The notes: generated by a model from the sequence alone, not told the origin. 64,000 nt of DNA from Acinetobacter puyangensis (GCF_900096995.1 NZ_OANT01000005.1:1-64000), one strand, 5' to 3'. Positions 26,735 through 37,345 are shown, counted from the first letter of the stretch. Numbers and translations are program-made.

Positions 26735-27722
26735 CTCGTGTGGCCTCACCGATATAGATTAATAATGATAAAACAATCGCCAGGGTAAAAAATCCCGACA
26801 ATGCCAGCCATGGTGCATTTAAATTGGTTTTGCCCTGTTCCAGCAATTCGCCCAGTGAAGCAATATCTGGTGGCAAGCCATAGCCAAGAAAATCCAGTGC
26901 CGTTAAAGCTGTAATATTGGCAGTAAGTAAGAACGGCAATTGCGACAAGGTCGAACTCAGCGCATTGGGTAAAATATGACGAAAAATAATTTTTCGGTCG
27001 GATACGCCAAGTGCTCTTGCAGCGCGAATATAATCAAAATTTCTAGCGCGTAAAAACTCGGCACGCACCAGTCCCACCAAAGCTGTCCAGCCAAAAAACA
27101 GCATGATCACAAAAAGCCAATATACACTGGGCGTAAACATACTCACCAGAATAATCACCATAAACAGCTGTGGCAAACCACCCCATACTTCTAAAATACG
27201 CTGTCCGCCAAGATCAATCCAGCCGCCATAATAGCCTTGAATTGCACCAATCGATATGCCGATTAGCGCAGAAGCAGCGGTGAGGAAAATACCAAAAAGC
27301 AGCGAAATACGTAGTCCGTAAATCACCCGTGCCAATACATCACGCCCCTGATCATCCGTCCCAAGCCAGTTTTGTGCAGTAGGCTTGGAGGGTACCGGTA
27401 CGCTTAATTGTAAATTGGGTGTGTCATAAGAAAACGGAATAATCGGATTGAGCATCCAGCCATCTGCTTGGATCAATTGTTGTACCACAGGATCCTTATA
27501 ATCTGCCTCGGTTTCGAACACACCGCCAAACGTTGTTTCCGGATAAGTTTTTAACACCGGAACGTAGAGCTGATTTTTATAGGACACCACAATCGGTTTA
27601 TCATTGGCAATCAATTCTGCACACATGGAAATGACAAAAATAATGGCAAAGATCGCTAGGCAGAACATACCCAGTTTATTTTGCTTAAAACGATGAAGCC
27701 GTTGCTGCATGACTGGTGACAT
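26709..27722 (-). CDS. yejE: Peptide ABC transporter permease YejE
   Basis: This 337-aa inner-membrane permease has an N-terminal helix, a periplasmic loop with NWLGTDDQGRDVLARVIYGL, and the EAA-type cytoplasmic loop RAARALGVSDRKIIFRHILP. It is the C-type permease subunit that pairs with YejB. Its ATG overlaps the yejB stop codon (TAATG), so the two are translationally coupled. Confidence 0.95.
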   Translation of the reverse strand: MSPVMQQRLHRFKQNKLGMFCLAIFAIIFVISMCAELIANDKPIVVSYKNQLYVPVLKTYPETTFGGVFETEADYKDPVVQQLIQADGWMLNPIIPFSYDTPNLQLSVPVPSKPTAQNWLGTDDQGRDVLARVIYGLRISLLFGIFLTAASALIGISIGAIQGYYGGWIDLGGQRILEVWGGLPQLFMVIILVSMFTPSVYWLFVIMLFFGWTALVGLVRAEFLRARNFDYIRAARALGVSDRKIIFRHILPNALSSTLSQLPFLLTANITALTALDFLGYGLPPDIASLGELLEQGKTNLNAPWLALSGFFTLAIVLSLLIYIGEATRDAFDPRQR

Positions 27723-28789
27723 TATTTTGCTCCCCGTGTTTCAAAATCAATGCGGGGATCAATGATCTGATACATCACATCACTGATCAGTCTTAATACC
27801 AAACCTAACAGGGTAAAAATAAATAGCGTCCCGAAAATCACCGGATAATCCCGCTGAGTAATGGCCTCAAAGCCCAACAAACCAATGCCGTCCAGATTAA
27901 AAATAATTTCCACGAATAAATTACCGACAAAGAAAATCCCGATCAATGCTTCGGGTAATCCGGCAATCACAATCAACATGGCATTACGAAAAACATGCCC
28001 ATACAACACCCGATTTTCACTTAAACCTTTGGCACGTGCAGCAAGTACATATTGCTTGGATAACTCGTCCATAAATGAGTATTTGGTTAAATAAGTCAGT
28101 CCGGCAAAACCACCCAGCACCATGGTCAAAAGAGGTAAAGCCATATGCCAGAAATAATCTTTAACTTTTGCCAAAGGACTCAGTTGGGAAAAGTTTTCCG
28201 ACACCAGACCTTGTAGTGGGAACCACTGAAAATAAGAGCCGCCGGCAAAAAAAACGATCAATAATACCCCAAATACAAATGTCGGTACGGCATAACCAAT
28301 CGCCAATAATAAAGAGGTGCTTTTATCAAACAACAAGCCATGTGCTTTGGCCTTTTTGATACCAAGTGGAATCGACACCAGATAAATCAGCAAAGTACTC
28401 CACAATCCTAGCGAAATTGTGACAGGAAATTTTTCATAAATCAGTTGGGTTACGGGTTTATCTTTAAAAAAGCTGGTGCCAAAATCAAAACTTAAATAGC
28501 CTTTTAACATTTGCCAGAAACGTTCATGTGCAGGTTTGTCAAAACCGTATTGTTTTTTTATTTCCTCAACCATTTCCGGACTTAGACCACGGGCACCCTG
28601 ATAATTACTTTCCACGGCAACAGTTTCGCCTCCCTTATTGCCGTTAATGCCCTGTAAAGATTCTGCTTGTTGAATGGCCTGTTCCACCGGACCACCCGGT
28701 GCAATTTGCACAATCACAAAATTAATCAATAAAATAATAAACAGGGTCGGAATAATCAGTAGCAAGCGTTTTAAAATATAGGTTCCCAT
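27722..28789 (-). CDS. yejB: Peptide ABC transporter permease YejB
   Basis: This 355-aa permease has six predicted membrane helices. It begins with the conserved LKRLLLIIPTLFIILLINF helix, and NFVIVQIAPGGPVEQAI follows. The cytoplasmic coupling loop is ARAKGLSENRVLYGHVFRNA. Length and motifs match YejB. It lies 41 bp downstream of yejA. Confidence 0.95.
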   Translation of the reverse strand: MGTYILKRLLLIIPTLFIILLINFVIVQIAPGGPVEQAIQQAESLQGINGNKGGETVAVESNYQGARGLSPEMVEEIKKQYGFDKPAHERFWQMLKGYLSFDFGTSFFKDKPVTQLIYEKFPVTISLGLWSTLLIYLVSIPLGIKKAKAHGLLFDKSTSLLLAIGYAVPTFVFGVLLIVFFAGGSYFQWFPLQGLVSENFSQLSPLAKVKDYFWHMALPLLTMVLGGFAGLTYLTKYSFMDELSKQYVLAARAKGLSENRVLYGHVFRNAMLIVIAGLPEALIGIFFVGNLFVEIIFNLDGIGLLGFEAITQRDYPVIFGTLFIFTLLGLVLRLISDVMYQIIDPRIDFETRGAK

Positions 28790-28830
28790 GTGCTACTCCT
28801 TAACAAAATTCCCGGAAGAAAATCATGCCA

Positions 28831-30675
28831 TTATTGTCGTTTTAGATATTGGTTAACTTTTTGTGCCTTGGCCGGATTCACCCACCAGTAGTTTAAACCG
28901 ACACCCAATTTGGGCTGAACTGCCGGATAATCGTACATGTCCCAGAATGCATACCAGTCCTCCCCTTTGCCATAAGTCAAAATCTGATAATAGCCGGCAC
29001 GCAGCAAGCGATCGAGTACCTTGGTGTTGGTCACCAGTTCTTCACGATGCTGGGAACGAATGATCCGGTTGATGATGGCATCGATCACCGGATCTTTGAC
29101 CCCGGCATAATTATAATTACCCTGCTCATCAGCCGATTGGCTACTCCAGAAACGTGCCTGTTCATTTCCCGGGGTTAGCGATTGCGGCATCACATCGGTG
29201 GTAATGTCATAATCATAATTCTTTTTGCGCTCGATATATTGCGGTACATCCACTTTACGCACCGTGATGGTAATCCCAAGTTTTTTGAGATTACGTACAA
29301 AAGGCATCAGTGTCCGCTCCAGACCGTCCTGATGAATTAAAAATTCAAAACGAATAACCTTGCCTTGTTTATCCAGCAATTGTCCTTGCGGGTTATAGCG
29401 ATAGCCTTTATTGAGCAACATTTGCCGTGCCACCATTAAATTATAACGATTAAATCCACTGGCATCAGATACCGGATACTTCCAGTCGATTAAAACGCCG
29501 CGTTTCACCACAGGTGCAAGTTGATTCAAATAGGGATTTAATACTTTTAATTCCGCCGCAGAGGGTTTGCCAGTTGCCGCAAGCTCACTATTGTCAAAAA
29601 AACTTTGCAGACGCTTATATTTTCCATAAAACAGCGCTTTATTTTGCCATTCAAAATCATAGGCATAACTTAGAGCTTGTCGAAAGAAAATATCATCCAG
29701 CGGCTTACGACGAGAATTTAAAATAAAACTTTGCGTCGGAATTGGATTATGATGCTGAAATTCTATTTTTTTAATCAATCCAGCATTTGCGGCATTAAAG
29801 GTATATTCGGTTGCCCAGCGACGTGACACATATTCAGTCTGAAAGGTATATTGCCCTGTCTTAAATCCTTCAAAAGCAATATCCAACGTGCGGTAATAGA
29901 CATATTTAATCTGATTAAAATTATAAGCGCCTTTATTGACCATCACATCCTTGCCCCAATAATTTGGATTACGTTTGTAGGTGATAGAACGTCCAGCATC
30001 AATTTTGTCGACCAGATATGGGCCACTGCCCATCGGGGCTTGCATAGTGACTCGAGTAAAATCCTTATTTTTTAAATCTTTTTCAGAAAATATTGAAATA
30101 TCAGATACAATCAGTGGCATTTCTTTATTGTCATCCGATTTAAAATCAAAGCGCACGTCATATTTTGATAAAGCTTTAATATCTTCAACTTCGGAAAAAT
30201 AAATGCGTAGTCCCGGTGCACCCTCACTCAGTAATTTTTTAAAAGTATATACCACATCCTGAGCGGTCACAGGCGAACCGTCGCTAAATCTGGCTTTGGG
30301 ATTTAAATGGAAAATCACATATTTGGGCTTATCAGGATCGTAAGTTGCACTGGTGGCAAGCATGGGATACATCACCCCGGGTTCATCCAGAGAAGACGAC
30401 ATCAGCTTGTCATACAGAAATTGCACCCCATCGGCAGGCGATCCCTTACCATTCATACTGTTGAAATTGTCAAATGTCCCTGTCGCAGGCAGAACAATAC
30501 TACCACCGATGGGTGCTTTGGGATTGGCATAAGGCAAAACCGAAGCATTCGCATACAAAGGTTTTTCATCCAAACTAATGTAATTAAACGTTTGTACCGC
30601 AGCATAGGCTTGACTCATTATCATCATGCCTATGGTGACGGTTAACAGCTGTCCAAAGCGTATTTGCAATCCCAT
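28831..30675 (-). CDS. yejA: Periplasmic peptide-binding protein YejA
   Basis: This 614-aa family 5 extracellular solute-binding protein has a signal peptide (LLTVTIGMMIMSQAYA). The SBP_bac_5 fold contains YPMLATSATYDPDKPKYV, then FHLNPKARFSDGSPVTAQDV and FILNSRRKPLDDIFFRQALS. It delivers peptides to YejBEF. The gene starts 18 bp after the end of mltD on the same strand, so mltD-yejABEF may be one transcript. Confidence 0.94.
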   Translation of the reverse strand: MGLQIRFGQLLTVTIGMMIMSQAYAAVQTFNYISLDEKPLYANASVLPYANPKAPIGGSIVLPATGTFDNFNSMNGKGSPADGVQFLYDKLMSSSLDEPGVMYPMLATSATYDPDKPKYVIFHLNPKARFSDGSPVTAQDVVYTFKKLLSEGAPGLRIYFSEVEDIKALSKYDVRFDFKSDDNKEMPLIVSDISIFSEKDLKNKDFTRVTMQAPMGSGPYLVDKIDAGRSITYKRNPNYWGKDVMVNKGAYNFNQIKYVYYRTLDIAFEGFKTGQYTFQTEYVSRRWATEYTFNAANAGLIKKIEFQHHNPIPTQSFILNSRRKPLDDIFFRQALSYAYDFEWQNKALFYGKYKRLQSFFDNSELAATGKPSAAELKVLNPYLNQLAPVVKRGVLIDWKYPVSDASGFNRYNLMVARQMLLNKGYRYNPQGQLLDKQGKVIRFEFLIHQDGLERTLMPFVRNLKKLGITITVRKVDVPQYIERKKNYDYDITTDVMPQSLTPGNEQARFWSSQSADEQGNYNYAGVKDPVIDAIINRIIRSQHREELVTNTKVLDRLLRAGYYQILTYGKGEDWYAFWDMYDYPAVQPKLGVGLNYWWVNPAKAQKVNQYLKRQ

Positions 30676-30692
30676 TATGTCCCCGAATGCTT

Positions 30693-33600
30693 TTATTTAT
30701 TTGGTACGGTGATGGTTTGTCCTAATTGTAACTGACTATTCGGCTTAAGGTTATTCATGTCGGCCAATTCCTCTGTAGAAATGCCATAATTTCTGGCTAA
30801 ACGAATCAGGCTGTCACCACTTTTCACCTTATAACTGGCTGTTAATTTCGGCACATTTAATTTCTGTCCGACACGTAAAGAGGCATTCGATTTCAGTTTA
30901 TTTAAATCCGCAAGATCTCCAACTGACACACCATAACGATTGGCAATAGCAGTCAGACTTTCACCAGATTTTACACTATAACTTTCTGTTGCACCTTTAA
31001 ACCCGCCAGTTGTATTGTTACTTGTATTGCTGACTTCAACTTGTGACGATTTACTCTCTCTACTGTTGTCTTGTGGTGTGGCAGGGTGTTTTTGACCTTG
31101 AAGTTTAAGCGTGGCACCACGGGCAACGCGTGTATTGCTGCTTAAACCATTAAGATCTGCCAACTCCTGTACAGTCAAATCAAACTTATTGGCAATACTG
31201 GTGAGTGTATCACCACTTTGTACCTTATAAGTAGATGGCTTTTCAGGTTCCTGTGCGGCCACTTTAAGTTTTTGACCGACAAAAATATTACTGTTTATGG
31301 TCAGATTATTAAGTGCCGCCAGTTCAGTCAGACTCATTTTATTTTTTTGTGCCACTGTACTTAAATAATCACCAGCAACCACGGTATAGGTCATGGTTCT
31401 AATATTGCTATTTACGCTGCTGTTACTATTGGTTCGTGGTTCCTGTCTGGCTGTATTGCGCTCTGTCTGAACAGTTTGTTTAGGGACATTAATTCTTTGA
31501 CCAACCAATAAATTACTCGATGCGGTTAAATTAGGCGTTAACGCAGCAAGTTCGGCATTTGAAATATTGTAACGATCAGCAATCAGTTTTAAGTATTCGC
31601 CACGTTTTACCGTATAACTTTCGGTTTGGATCTCATCTACTTTGGTTTTATTCGCACTACTGGCTGGCGTATTTTTGCTGTCCGCAGCTTTAAAATTTTT
31701 CGGTTCGACCAGTGTTAAACTTTGTCCGCGGAGTAAATTACTGGTAACCGATAAATTATTCCACGCTGCCAGATCTTGAATACTGACATCAAACTGTTGT
31801 GAAACAGAAGTTAGGCTATCACCGGCTTTCACAACATATTTTTCAGTTCTATTTGCAGTTTTGGCTGTACTGATTTGCACCGGTTTAACATCATAGAGAT
31901 ATAATCTTGTCCCGACAAAAAGCGGACTTTCTGCATTAATCTGGTTCCATGTTGCAATATCGCGCCAGCTCACCCCATATTTGGCCGCAATGGTTGCCAA
32001 AGTATCACCAGATTGAACCGTATAGATATCTCGTTTGCCTTTGGGTGCAACCACTACCACTTCATCACGGGTTTCAAATGCTGGTTTCCCGGTATTTCGC
32101 GCAACCGCATCAGAATTGGTTTTACGCTCTGCATCTGCAACGGCTTTTGGATAAGCATAGGTAATTTTCACCTCCTCGCCTTTTTGTTCAGCGATAGACT
32201 GGCTACTTTGGATTGCTGTCAACCTGATCTTACCATCAAGTGGATCAACAATTTCTGTACCTTTTGGTGCAATTTTTTCAAGTTCCTGTACCACTTGTTG
32301 TCTTTCAACATCGCTTGGCGCTGGCTCTACAATCTTATCGACAATCTGGGTTTGTTTTGCACTAGACAAAGTAGCTGCTGATAGTGTGGTGTCATTGGCA
32401 ATAATAGCTTTTTTCTCAGCATCGCTAATTGGGGGTTCAACTGCGATTTGTTTTACATTTGCCGCAGGCGTAATCGATACTGGCAAGCGTGGTGCACTTG
32501 GCACATCAGCATTTGCCGCAAATTGTGCCAGTGCCGAAGACCCTTTTGGAGTGGATTGTTTTAATACATTCGTGGCTTGAGTAATAACATTTGGACGAGT
32601 CGGCGCTGTTGTCGGTGCCGTAGTGGTCGTGCTAGATGGACTGCGGGTGGTCACTTGTGTGGTTACTGCACTACGTGTTGTCGTGCTTGCTGGTGGCAGT
32701 GTTGGCAACGGCGCACTACCGCCTGCCCATAAACCACCGGAACCAGAAACAGTTTTCATTTTTGCAATTTTATGATCGACTGTCGCATTCACATCATTGG
32801 GAATTAAAACCCGTCTAGGCGCCAATGGATCGGTATAATTGCCACGATGTGCAGGATTGAGTGCATATAATTCACCACGACTCACCCCCGTCAGTTGCGA
32901 CAACTCATTTAAATCAATTGATCCCGGAATCTCCACTTCACGAAAATGGGGACGATTGGCAATTGGCGGTAAAGCCACGCCATACTGATGTGGTTTATTG
33001 ATGATCTGTGCCACTGCAAGGAATCGTGGCACATAATTCATGGTTTCAGTAGGTAATTTTAACGACCAGTAATCTGTCGGTAACCCTGCTGCTTTATTAC
33101 GGTTAATCGCCTGTTGAATCCGTCCGGGTCCGGCATTATAGGATGCCAGCGCCAACTCCCATGATCCAAATTGATTATAGAGACTGGTGAGATATTCATA
33201 TGCCGCACGGGTGGATTCTACGACATCACGGCGGCCATCGTACAATTCACTTTGACGCAAGCCATAAATTTTCCCAGTACTTGGAATAAACTGCCATAAA
33301 CCTGCCGCAGCCGCACTACTGGTTGCAGCCGGATCATAGGAACTTTCAATTACCGGTAACAACGCCAGCTCGGTTGGAATACCACGGCGTTCGGCTTCTT
33401 TTACTGTGTAATATAGATAACGGCTGGCACGGGCACTTAAACGGTCCAGATAAGGCTGTCGTGAAATAAACCAGCTACGTTGTGCATCGATACGCGGATT
33501 GTAAACATTCTGATTTAATTTAAAACCTACCGTCATGCGTTTCCAAACATCACCATGACGTAGAATTTGTAAGCGATCACTTTCAACAGCACGCATATCT

Positions 33601-33812
33601 GTTGCGTAAAGCAGATCTTCTAGGGCATCAAAACTGTCTGCATCAAGCAAATCGCCTTTGGAAACGGACTTGGTTTTGGAAACATGCCCATTTTGCGGTG
33701 TCGAAGTACAACCCGACAAAATCCCGATGGAAGCAATTGCAGCCGTTAAAAAAGAAAGTTTAAACGATTGATTTACTGCATTTTGCCATGCCAAAGCGGT
33801 TGGTTTAAGCAT
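30693..33812 (-). CDS. mltD: Membrane-bound lytic murein transglycosylase D with LysM array
   Basis: MltD cleaves peptidoglycan to 1,6-anhydro products. The start is set at the ATG at 33812 because it is followed by a proper lipoprotein signal ending in ILSGC; an upstream ATG at 33914 would add 34 unlikely residues. The SLT domain (about residues 125-290) has PVIESSYDPAATSSAAAAG with the catalytic Glu, then GLWQFIPSTG and ALASYNAGPGRIQQAI. A low-complexity Thr/Pro linker (TTTRSAVTTQVTTRSPSSTT) follows. Seven LysM modules then appear (for example YTVQSGDTLATIAAKYGVSW and YKVKSGDSLIRLARNYGIS), several more than in E. coli MltD. It is anchored at the outer membrane. Confidence 0.93.
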   Translation of the reverse strand: MLKPTALAWQNAVNQSFKLSFLTAAIASIGILSGCTSTPQNGHVSKTKSVSKGDLLDADSFDALEDLLYATDMRAVESDRLQILRHGDVWKRMTVGFKLNQNVYNPRIDAQRSWFISRQPYLDRLSARASRYLYYTVKEAERRGIPTELALLPVIESSYDPAATSSAAAAGLWQFIPSTGKIYGLRQSELYDGRRDVVESTRAAYEYLTSLYNQFGSWELALASYNAGPGRIQQAINRNKAAGLPTDYWSLKLPTETMNYVPRFLAVAQIINKPHQYGVALPPIANRPHFREVEIPGSIDLNELSQLTGVSRGELYALNPAHRGNYTDPLAPRRVLIPNDVNATVDHKIAKMKTVSGSGGLWAGGSAPLPTLPPASTTTRSAVTTQVTTRSPSSTTTTAPTTAPTRPNVITQATNVLKQSTPKGSSALAQFAANADVPSAPRLPVSITPAANVKQIAVEPPISDAEKKAIIANDTTLSAATLSSAKQTQIVDKIVEPAPSDVERQQVVQELEKIAPKGTEIVDPLDGKIRLTAIQSSQSIAEQKGEEVKITYAYPKAVADAERKTNSDAVARNTGKPAFETRDEVVVVAPKGKRDIYTVQSGDTLATIAAKYGVSWRDIATWNQINAESPLFVGTRLYLYDVKPVQISTAKTANRTEKYVVKAGDSLTSVSQQFDVSIQDLAAWNNLSVTSNLLRGQSLTLVEPKNFKAADSKNTPASSANKTKVDEIQTESYTVKRGEYLKLIADRYNISNAELAALTPNLTASSNLLVGQRINVPKQTVQTERNTARQEPRTNSNSSVNSNIRTMTYTVVAGDYLSTVAQKNKMSLTELAALNNLTINSNIFVGQKLKVAAQEPEKPSTYKVQSGDTLTSIANKFDLTVQELADLNGLSSNTRVARGATLKLQGQKHPATPQDNSRESKSSQVEVSNTSNNTTGGFKGATESYSVKSGESLTAIANRYGVSVGDLADLNKLKSNASLRVGQKLNVPKLTASYKVKSGDSLIRLARNYGISTEELADMNNLKPNSQLQLGQTITVPNK

Positions 33813-34000
33813 ACGAAGTTCCAAAATAATTCTAAAGTCAAATAGGATAAAAACAGCATTGTAGATGACCCTGTCATCATTACAATGCAATTTTATGTAT
33901 AGGTTTCGCCGCAAATGTTACAAGAAATTAAAAAAAATAAAACTGTAATGCGTAACTTTCAAGATTTATGTTTACAATATCCATTCAAATTTGAGAATAC

Positions 34001-34046
34001 TTTAGCCTACAACGCAATCCTTTTATGGATGCTTAACAGCCCCTAG
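34001..34046 (+). repeat. MITE end remnant upstream of rnhA-dnaQ
   Basis: TTTAGCCTACAACGCAATC, then CTTAACAGCCCCTA, is a decayed copy of the right end of the MITE at 56483-56767. It lies 26 bp upstream of the rnhA-dnaQ start codon and may supply part of the leader. Confidence 0.65.
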
Positions 34047-34071
34047 CCATTTTTAAGAAGATGATGTCGAT

Positions 34072-35511
34072 ATGGTAAATTTTGCGCAAGATTATACACT
34101 CTATGTTGATGGTGCCTGTCGAGGCAATCCCGGAATCGGTGGATGGGGTGTTTTAATCATTGATGCGCAAGCAAATAAACAGGAATTATTTGGTGGCGAA
34201 GCCGATACCACCAATAATCGCATGGAATTGACCGCGGCCATTGAAGGCATCAAAGCCAGTCCCAAGGATGCACACTTGGTGATCTATACCGATTCCTCTT
34301 ATGTACAAAAAGGGATCACCGAATGGATCACAGGCTGGAAAGCAAAAAACTGGAAAAATGTTAAAAATCCGGATTTGTGGCAAAAACTTGATGCACTCTG
34401 TGAAAACCGTAACATTGACTGGCACTGGATTAAAGGACATGCTGGACATGAAGGTAATGAAGCCGCAGACCGTTTGGCAAATCTCGGTGCAGATAGTGCA
34501 ACTAAAAAAAAACTGAGCAGTGACACAGGCAATAATATGAATAGCGAAAACACCAAGTCTGAAACAACACAGGACTGGCTTCTGGATGATCCATTTGGTC
34601 TTGATGAGACACCGGAAGAAGATTTGCTCGAATCTGAAATACTGTCCGAAACGGTGACTGATAACACTTTATCAACTGACGCTCAAGAGAAGCTTGAAGC
34701 CCCAATGATAGCAACTATACAGTCAAATCATTCGACTGTAATTGAGCCTGCACTTGCTGAGTTTATCAAGATTACTGATACCACTAATCCACAACACGGT
34801 GAACGCTTACTTATTCTTGATACCGAAACCACAGGTTTTTATTATCAGGATGGTGATCGAATTATCGAGGTTGGTGCGATTGAAATGATTAACCGGCGCT
34901 TAACTGGTAGTTCAATCCATATTTATATTAATCCACAGAAAAAAGTCGGAGAATCTGAAAATATTCACGGTTTAAGCGATGAGTTTCTGGCGGATAAACC
35001 AAAATTCAAACAAATCGCTACGGTGCTTTTCGACTACTTAAAAGGCGCTGAGATCGTTGCACATAATGCCACCTTTGATATGAACTTCCTGGATGCCGAA
35101 TTCGACCGAGCCGGATTCGGAAAGTTGTCCAGTGTCTGTAGTGTGACCGATACCTTATTACTTGCCAAACGCAAGCATCCCGGCCAAAAAAATTCTCTTG
35201 ATGCTTTAGTCCGTCGTTACGATATTCCGGCACGCGACCGTACCTTCCACGGCGCATTACTTGATGCGGAAATTCTCTCAGATGTCTATCTTGCCATGAC
35301 TGGTGGTCAGGTCAGTCTGGATATTGATGAAAGTAATTATACGTCAGAAAGTTCCGAACAACAGGCGAAACGCCTATCTATTGAAATCGATATTCCATTG
35401 ATCCTACCCCATCCAGAAGAACTGCAAGCACATGAGAACTGGATGCAAAAATTTGAAGAAAAAAATCAACAGCCTTGCCTGTTTGCACAAGCTATGAACA
35501 GTGAAAATTAA
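34072..35511 (+). CDS. Ribonuclease HI fused to DNA polymerase III epsilon subunit
   Basis: The 479-aa protein has an RNase HI domain (residues 1-150: LYVDGACRGNPGIGGWGV, ELTAAIEGI, YTDSSYVQKGITEW, WHWIKGHAGHEGNEAADRLA) with the D-E-D-D active site. An acidic linker of about 90 residues follows. The DnaQ proofreading exonuclease then has ERLLILDTETTGFYYQDGDR, IHGLSDEFL, IVAHNATFDMNFLD and RTFHGALLDAEIL. This fusion is typical of Acinetobacter and relatives, where rnhA and dnaQ are adjacent genes in other bacteria. It would remove RNA from hybrids and proofread replication. The linker carries no recognisable motif. Confidence 0.95.
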   Translation: MVNFAQDYTLYVDGACRGNPGIGGWGVLIIDAQANKQELFGGEADTTNNRMELTAAIEGIKASPKDAHLVIYTDSSYVQKGITEWITGWKAKNWKNVKNPDLWQKLDALCENRNIDWHWIKGHAGHEGNEAADRLANLGADSATKKKLSSDTGNNMNSENTKSETTQDWLLDDPFGLDETPEEDLLESEILSETVTDNTLSTDAQEKLEAPMIATIQSNHSTVIEPALAEFIKITDTTNPQHGERLLILDTETTGFYYQDGDRIIEVGAIEMINRRLTGSSIHIYINPQKKVGESENIHGLSDEFLADKPKFKQIATVLFDYLKGAEIVAHNATFDMNFLDAEFDRAGFGKLSSVCSVTDTLLLAKRKHPGQKNSLDALVRRYDIPARDRTFHGALLDAEILSDVYLAMTGGQVSLDIDESNYTSESSEQQAKRLSIEIDIPLILPHPEELQAHENWMQKFEEKNQQPCLFAQAMNSEN

Positions 35512-35689
35512 GGTGTAGATTAATCTCTAAACTCATCTCGAATAAACAATGACTCATAAGAGAAATTTGTAAAAAGCAGACTTTATCTTATTGAGATACA
35601 ATGCTATTGTAACAACAGCGCTCGTCTATCCGTCATCGCAAGACTGGACGAGCAACAAAAATATATGAGCTAGAGAAAGGTGTAAGCCG

Positions 35690-37345
35690 ATGTCATTCCA
35701 ATCATCTTCACATTTTGATTCAACCACATTACTCATTGTTAAAACAGAAATAGACAACACCATAAAAAACGTTGAAGCCGGGGTAACAAGTTTAATCGAA
35801 GATGGTGCTTTACCTTTTGGCATTGATGATGCATTGGTCAATCTTGAGCAATGTTCACATGTGTTGAATTTAATTGACCAACGCTATATTGCACGACTGA
35901 CCGAACTGGTGGCAAAAGTCATGCAAAAAGTCATTCAGGATTCGCAAAAATCACAGATTAAACAAACTGATGTTGAAGCCATGAGCGAAGCGACCAATAT
36001 CATCAAACGCTATCTTGATTTTTTATGCATTCGGGAAACACGTGCACCTCAGTTTCTAATTCCGGTGATGAATAAACTGGAAATCGCATTAGATTTACCT
36101 TTAACCCGTGAAGGTATTTTCCTCAATACATTTCTAGAAACCCTGCAACCTAGTGTAAAATTCGATGCACCGGAAAATTTCCCTGCCAGCCAATATGTAC
36201 TACGATTATATAAACTAAGTCTATTGCATATCCTACAGGATAAGGCAAGTGAGTTAGATTTCCGGGCGATGGCATTATGTGGCCACTATTTTGCGACTCA
36301 AGCGGTCGGCACACCATCTGCACAATACTGGCAATTTGTGTATCTGGCCCTTAAGCATCTTGATCACACCATTTTGACCGAACCGCGGCTACGTGTGCTG
36401 ATCGCAATCGAGCGGCAAAGTACCACATTTGCCCAGTCTCCACGTTTCTTCTCTGCCACACAACACGATTTTGCCGATATTCTTGCCTTATGCTTAAGTC
36501 AGGATTCCGAAGTTTCGCAGGAAATTCGTGCACAGCTCGGTGTCTATGATGATGTTTTAAGTGATAGTCAACTTGAAGTATTAAGCCGCCAACTCTATGG
36601 ACCAGATTTTGATACCATACAAACTGTTGTCGATTTACTTAGTCAAAAAATTACTGATGTGTCCAGCAAAATCGAAATGGGCTTGCATGTTGAAAGTGCC
36701 GAAGTCCGAGAAAACATTTATGATAATTTAAGCGAAGTGGCAAAAATTCTCGACGTCATCAATCTGAACGATGCAGCTCGACAATTACAACAACAAGCTG
36801 ATCATATCCGTGATAATGCGGGTTTGACTGATCCGCAAAATGCAGATCGTTTGATGAATACCTTATTGTTTGCAACCAATTCCTTACAAATTTTAGAACG
36901 TAACTATACCCCTGTTCGCCTTAAGCTTAAATTTAATAATACCCAGATTACGCTGGCTAAAGTTGAAGAAGCACAAGACGCCTTATGTCATGAATCACGC
37001 TTAACACTGGCTAAAGTCTGTAATCAGGTCACGCAATACGCACAGGATCAAGACAATCATGGTTTGCAAACTTTAGCCGAGCAGTTACGTGAAGTCTCTG
37101 GGGCATTATTATTCCTTGAATCGAAACAAGGACATACTATTTTGCAAAAGGCAGCCAATCTCATTGAGCAAAACATTCTGCCAAACAACAAAATATTAAC
37201 ACTGGATCAATTAAGATTACTGGCCAATACCATTATTAGCGCAGACTTCTTTTTTGAACAAATGCAAAATAAACAGCCTTTGATTGAAAAAAGTTTGCAA
37301 GTAGGCGAACAAAGTATCATGACTTTAGAACAAGCGGTGGTATAA
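35690..37345 (+). CDS. FimL-like protein (ChpA N-terminal homologue)
   Basis: This 551-aa, mostly helical cytoplasmic protein matches the size of Pseudomonas FimL (about 556 aa), a degenerate homologue of the N-terminal Hpt region of ChpA that promotes cAMP signalling and type IV pilus function. Visible features are repeated Hpt-like helical segments (VESAEVRENIYDNLSEVAKI, then LQQQADHIRDNAGLTD) in which the phosphoacceptor His is missing. No kinase or CheW domain follows. AGAAAGG precedes the ATG. The gene stands alone between rnhA-dnaQ and nudC. The assignment rests on size and pattern, so it is moderate. Confidence 0.6.
   Translation: MSFQSSSHFDSTTLLIVKTEIDNTIKNVEAGVTSLIEDGALPFGIDDALVNLEQCSHVLNLIDQRYIARLTELVAKVMQKVIQDSQKSQIKQTDVEAMSEATNIIKRYLDFLCIRETRAPQFLIPVMNKLEIALDLPLTREGIFLNTFLETLQPSVKFDAPENFPASQYVLRLYKLSLLHILQDKASELDFRAMALCGHYFATQAVGTPSAQYWQFVYLALKHLDHTILTEPRLRVLIAIERQSTTFAQSPRFFSATQHDFADILALCLSQDSEVSQEIRAQLGVYDDVLSDSQLEVLSRQLYGPDFDTIQTVVDLLSQKITDVSSKIEMGLHVESAEVRENIYDNLSEVAKILDVINLNDAARQLQQQADHIRDNAGLTDPQNADRLMNTLLFATNSLQILERNYTPVRLKLKFNNTQITLAKVEEAQDALCHESRLTLAKVCNQVTQYAQDQDNHGLQTLAEQLREVSGALLFLESKQGHTILQKAANLIEQNILPNNKILTLDQLRLLANTIISADFFFEQMQNKQPLIEKSLQVGEQSIMTLEQAVV

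Noticed and set aside
33813-33914. An N-terminal extension of MltD from the ATG at 33914
   Set aside because: It would place 34 residues before a clear lipoprotein signal peptide, which needs to be N-terminal.
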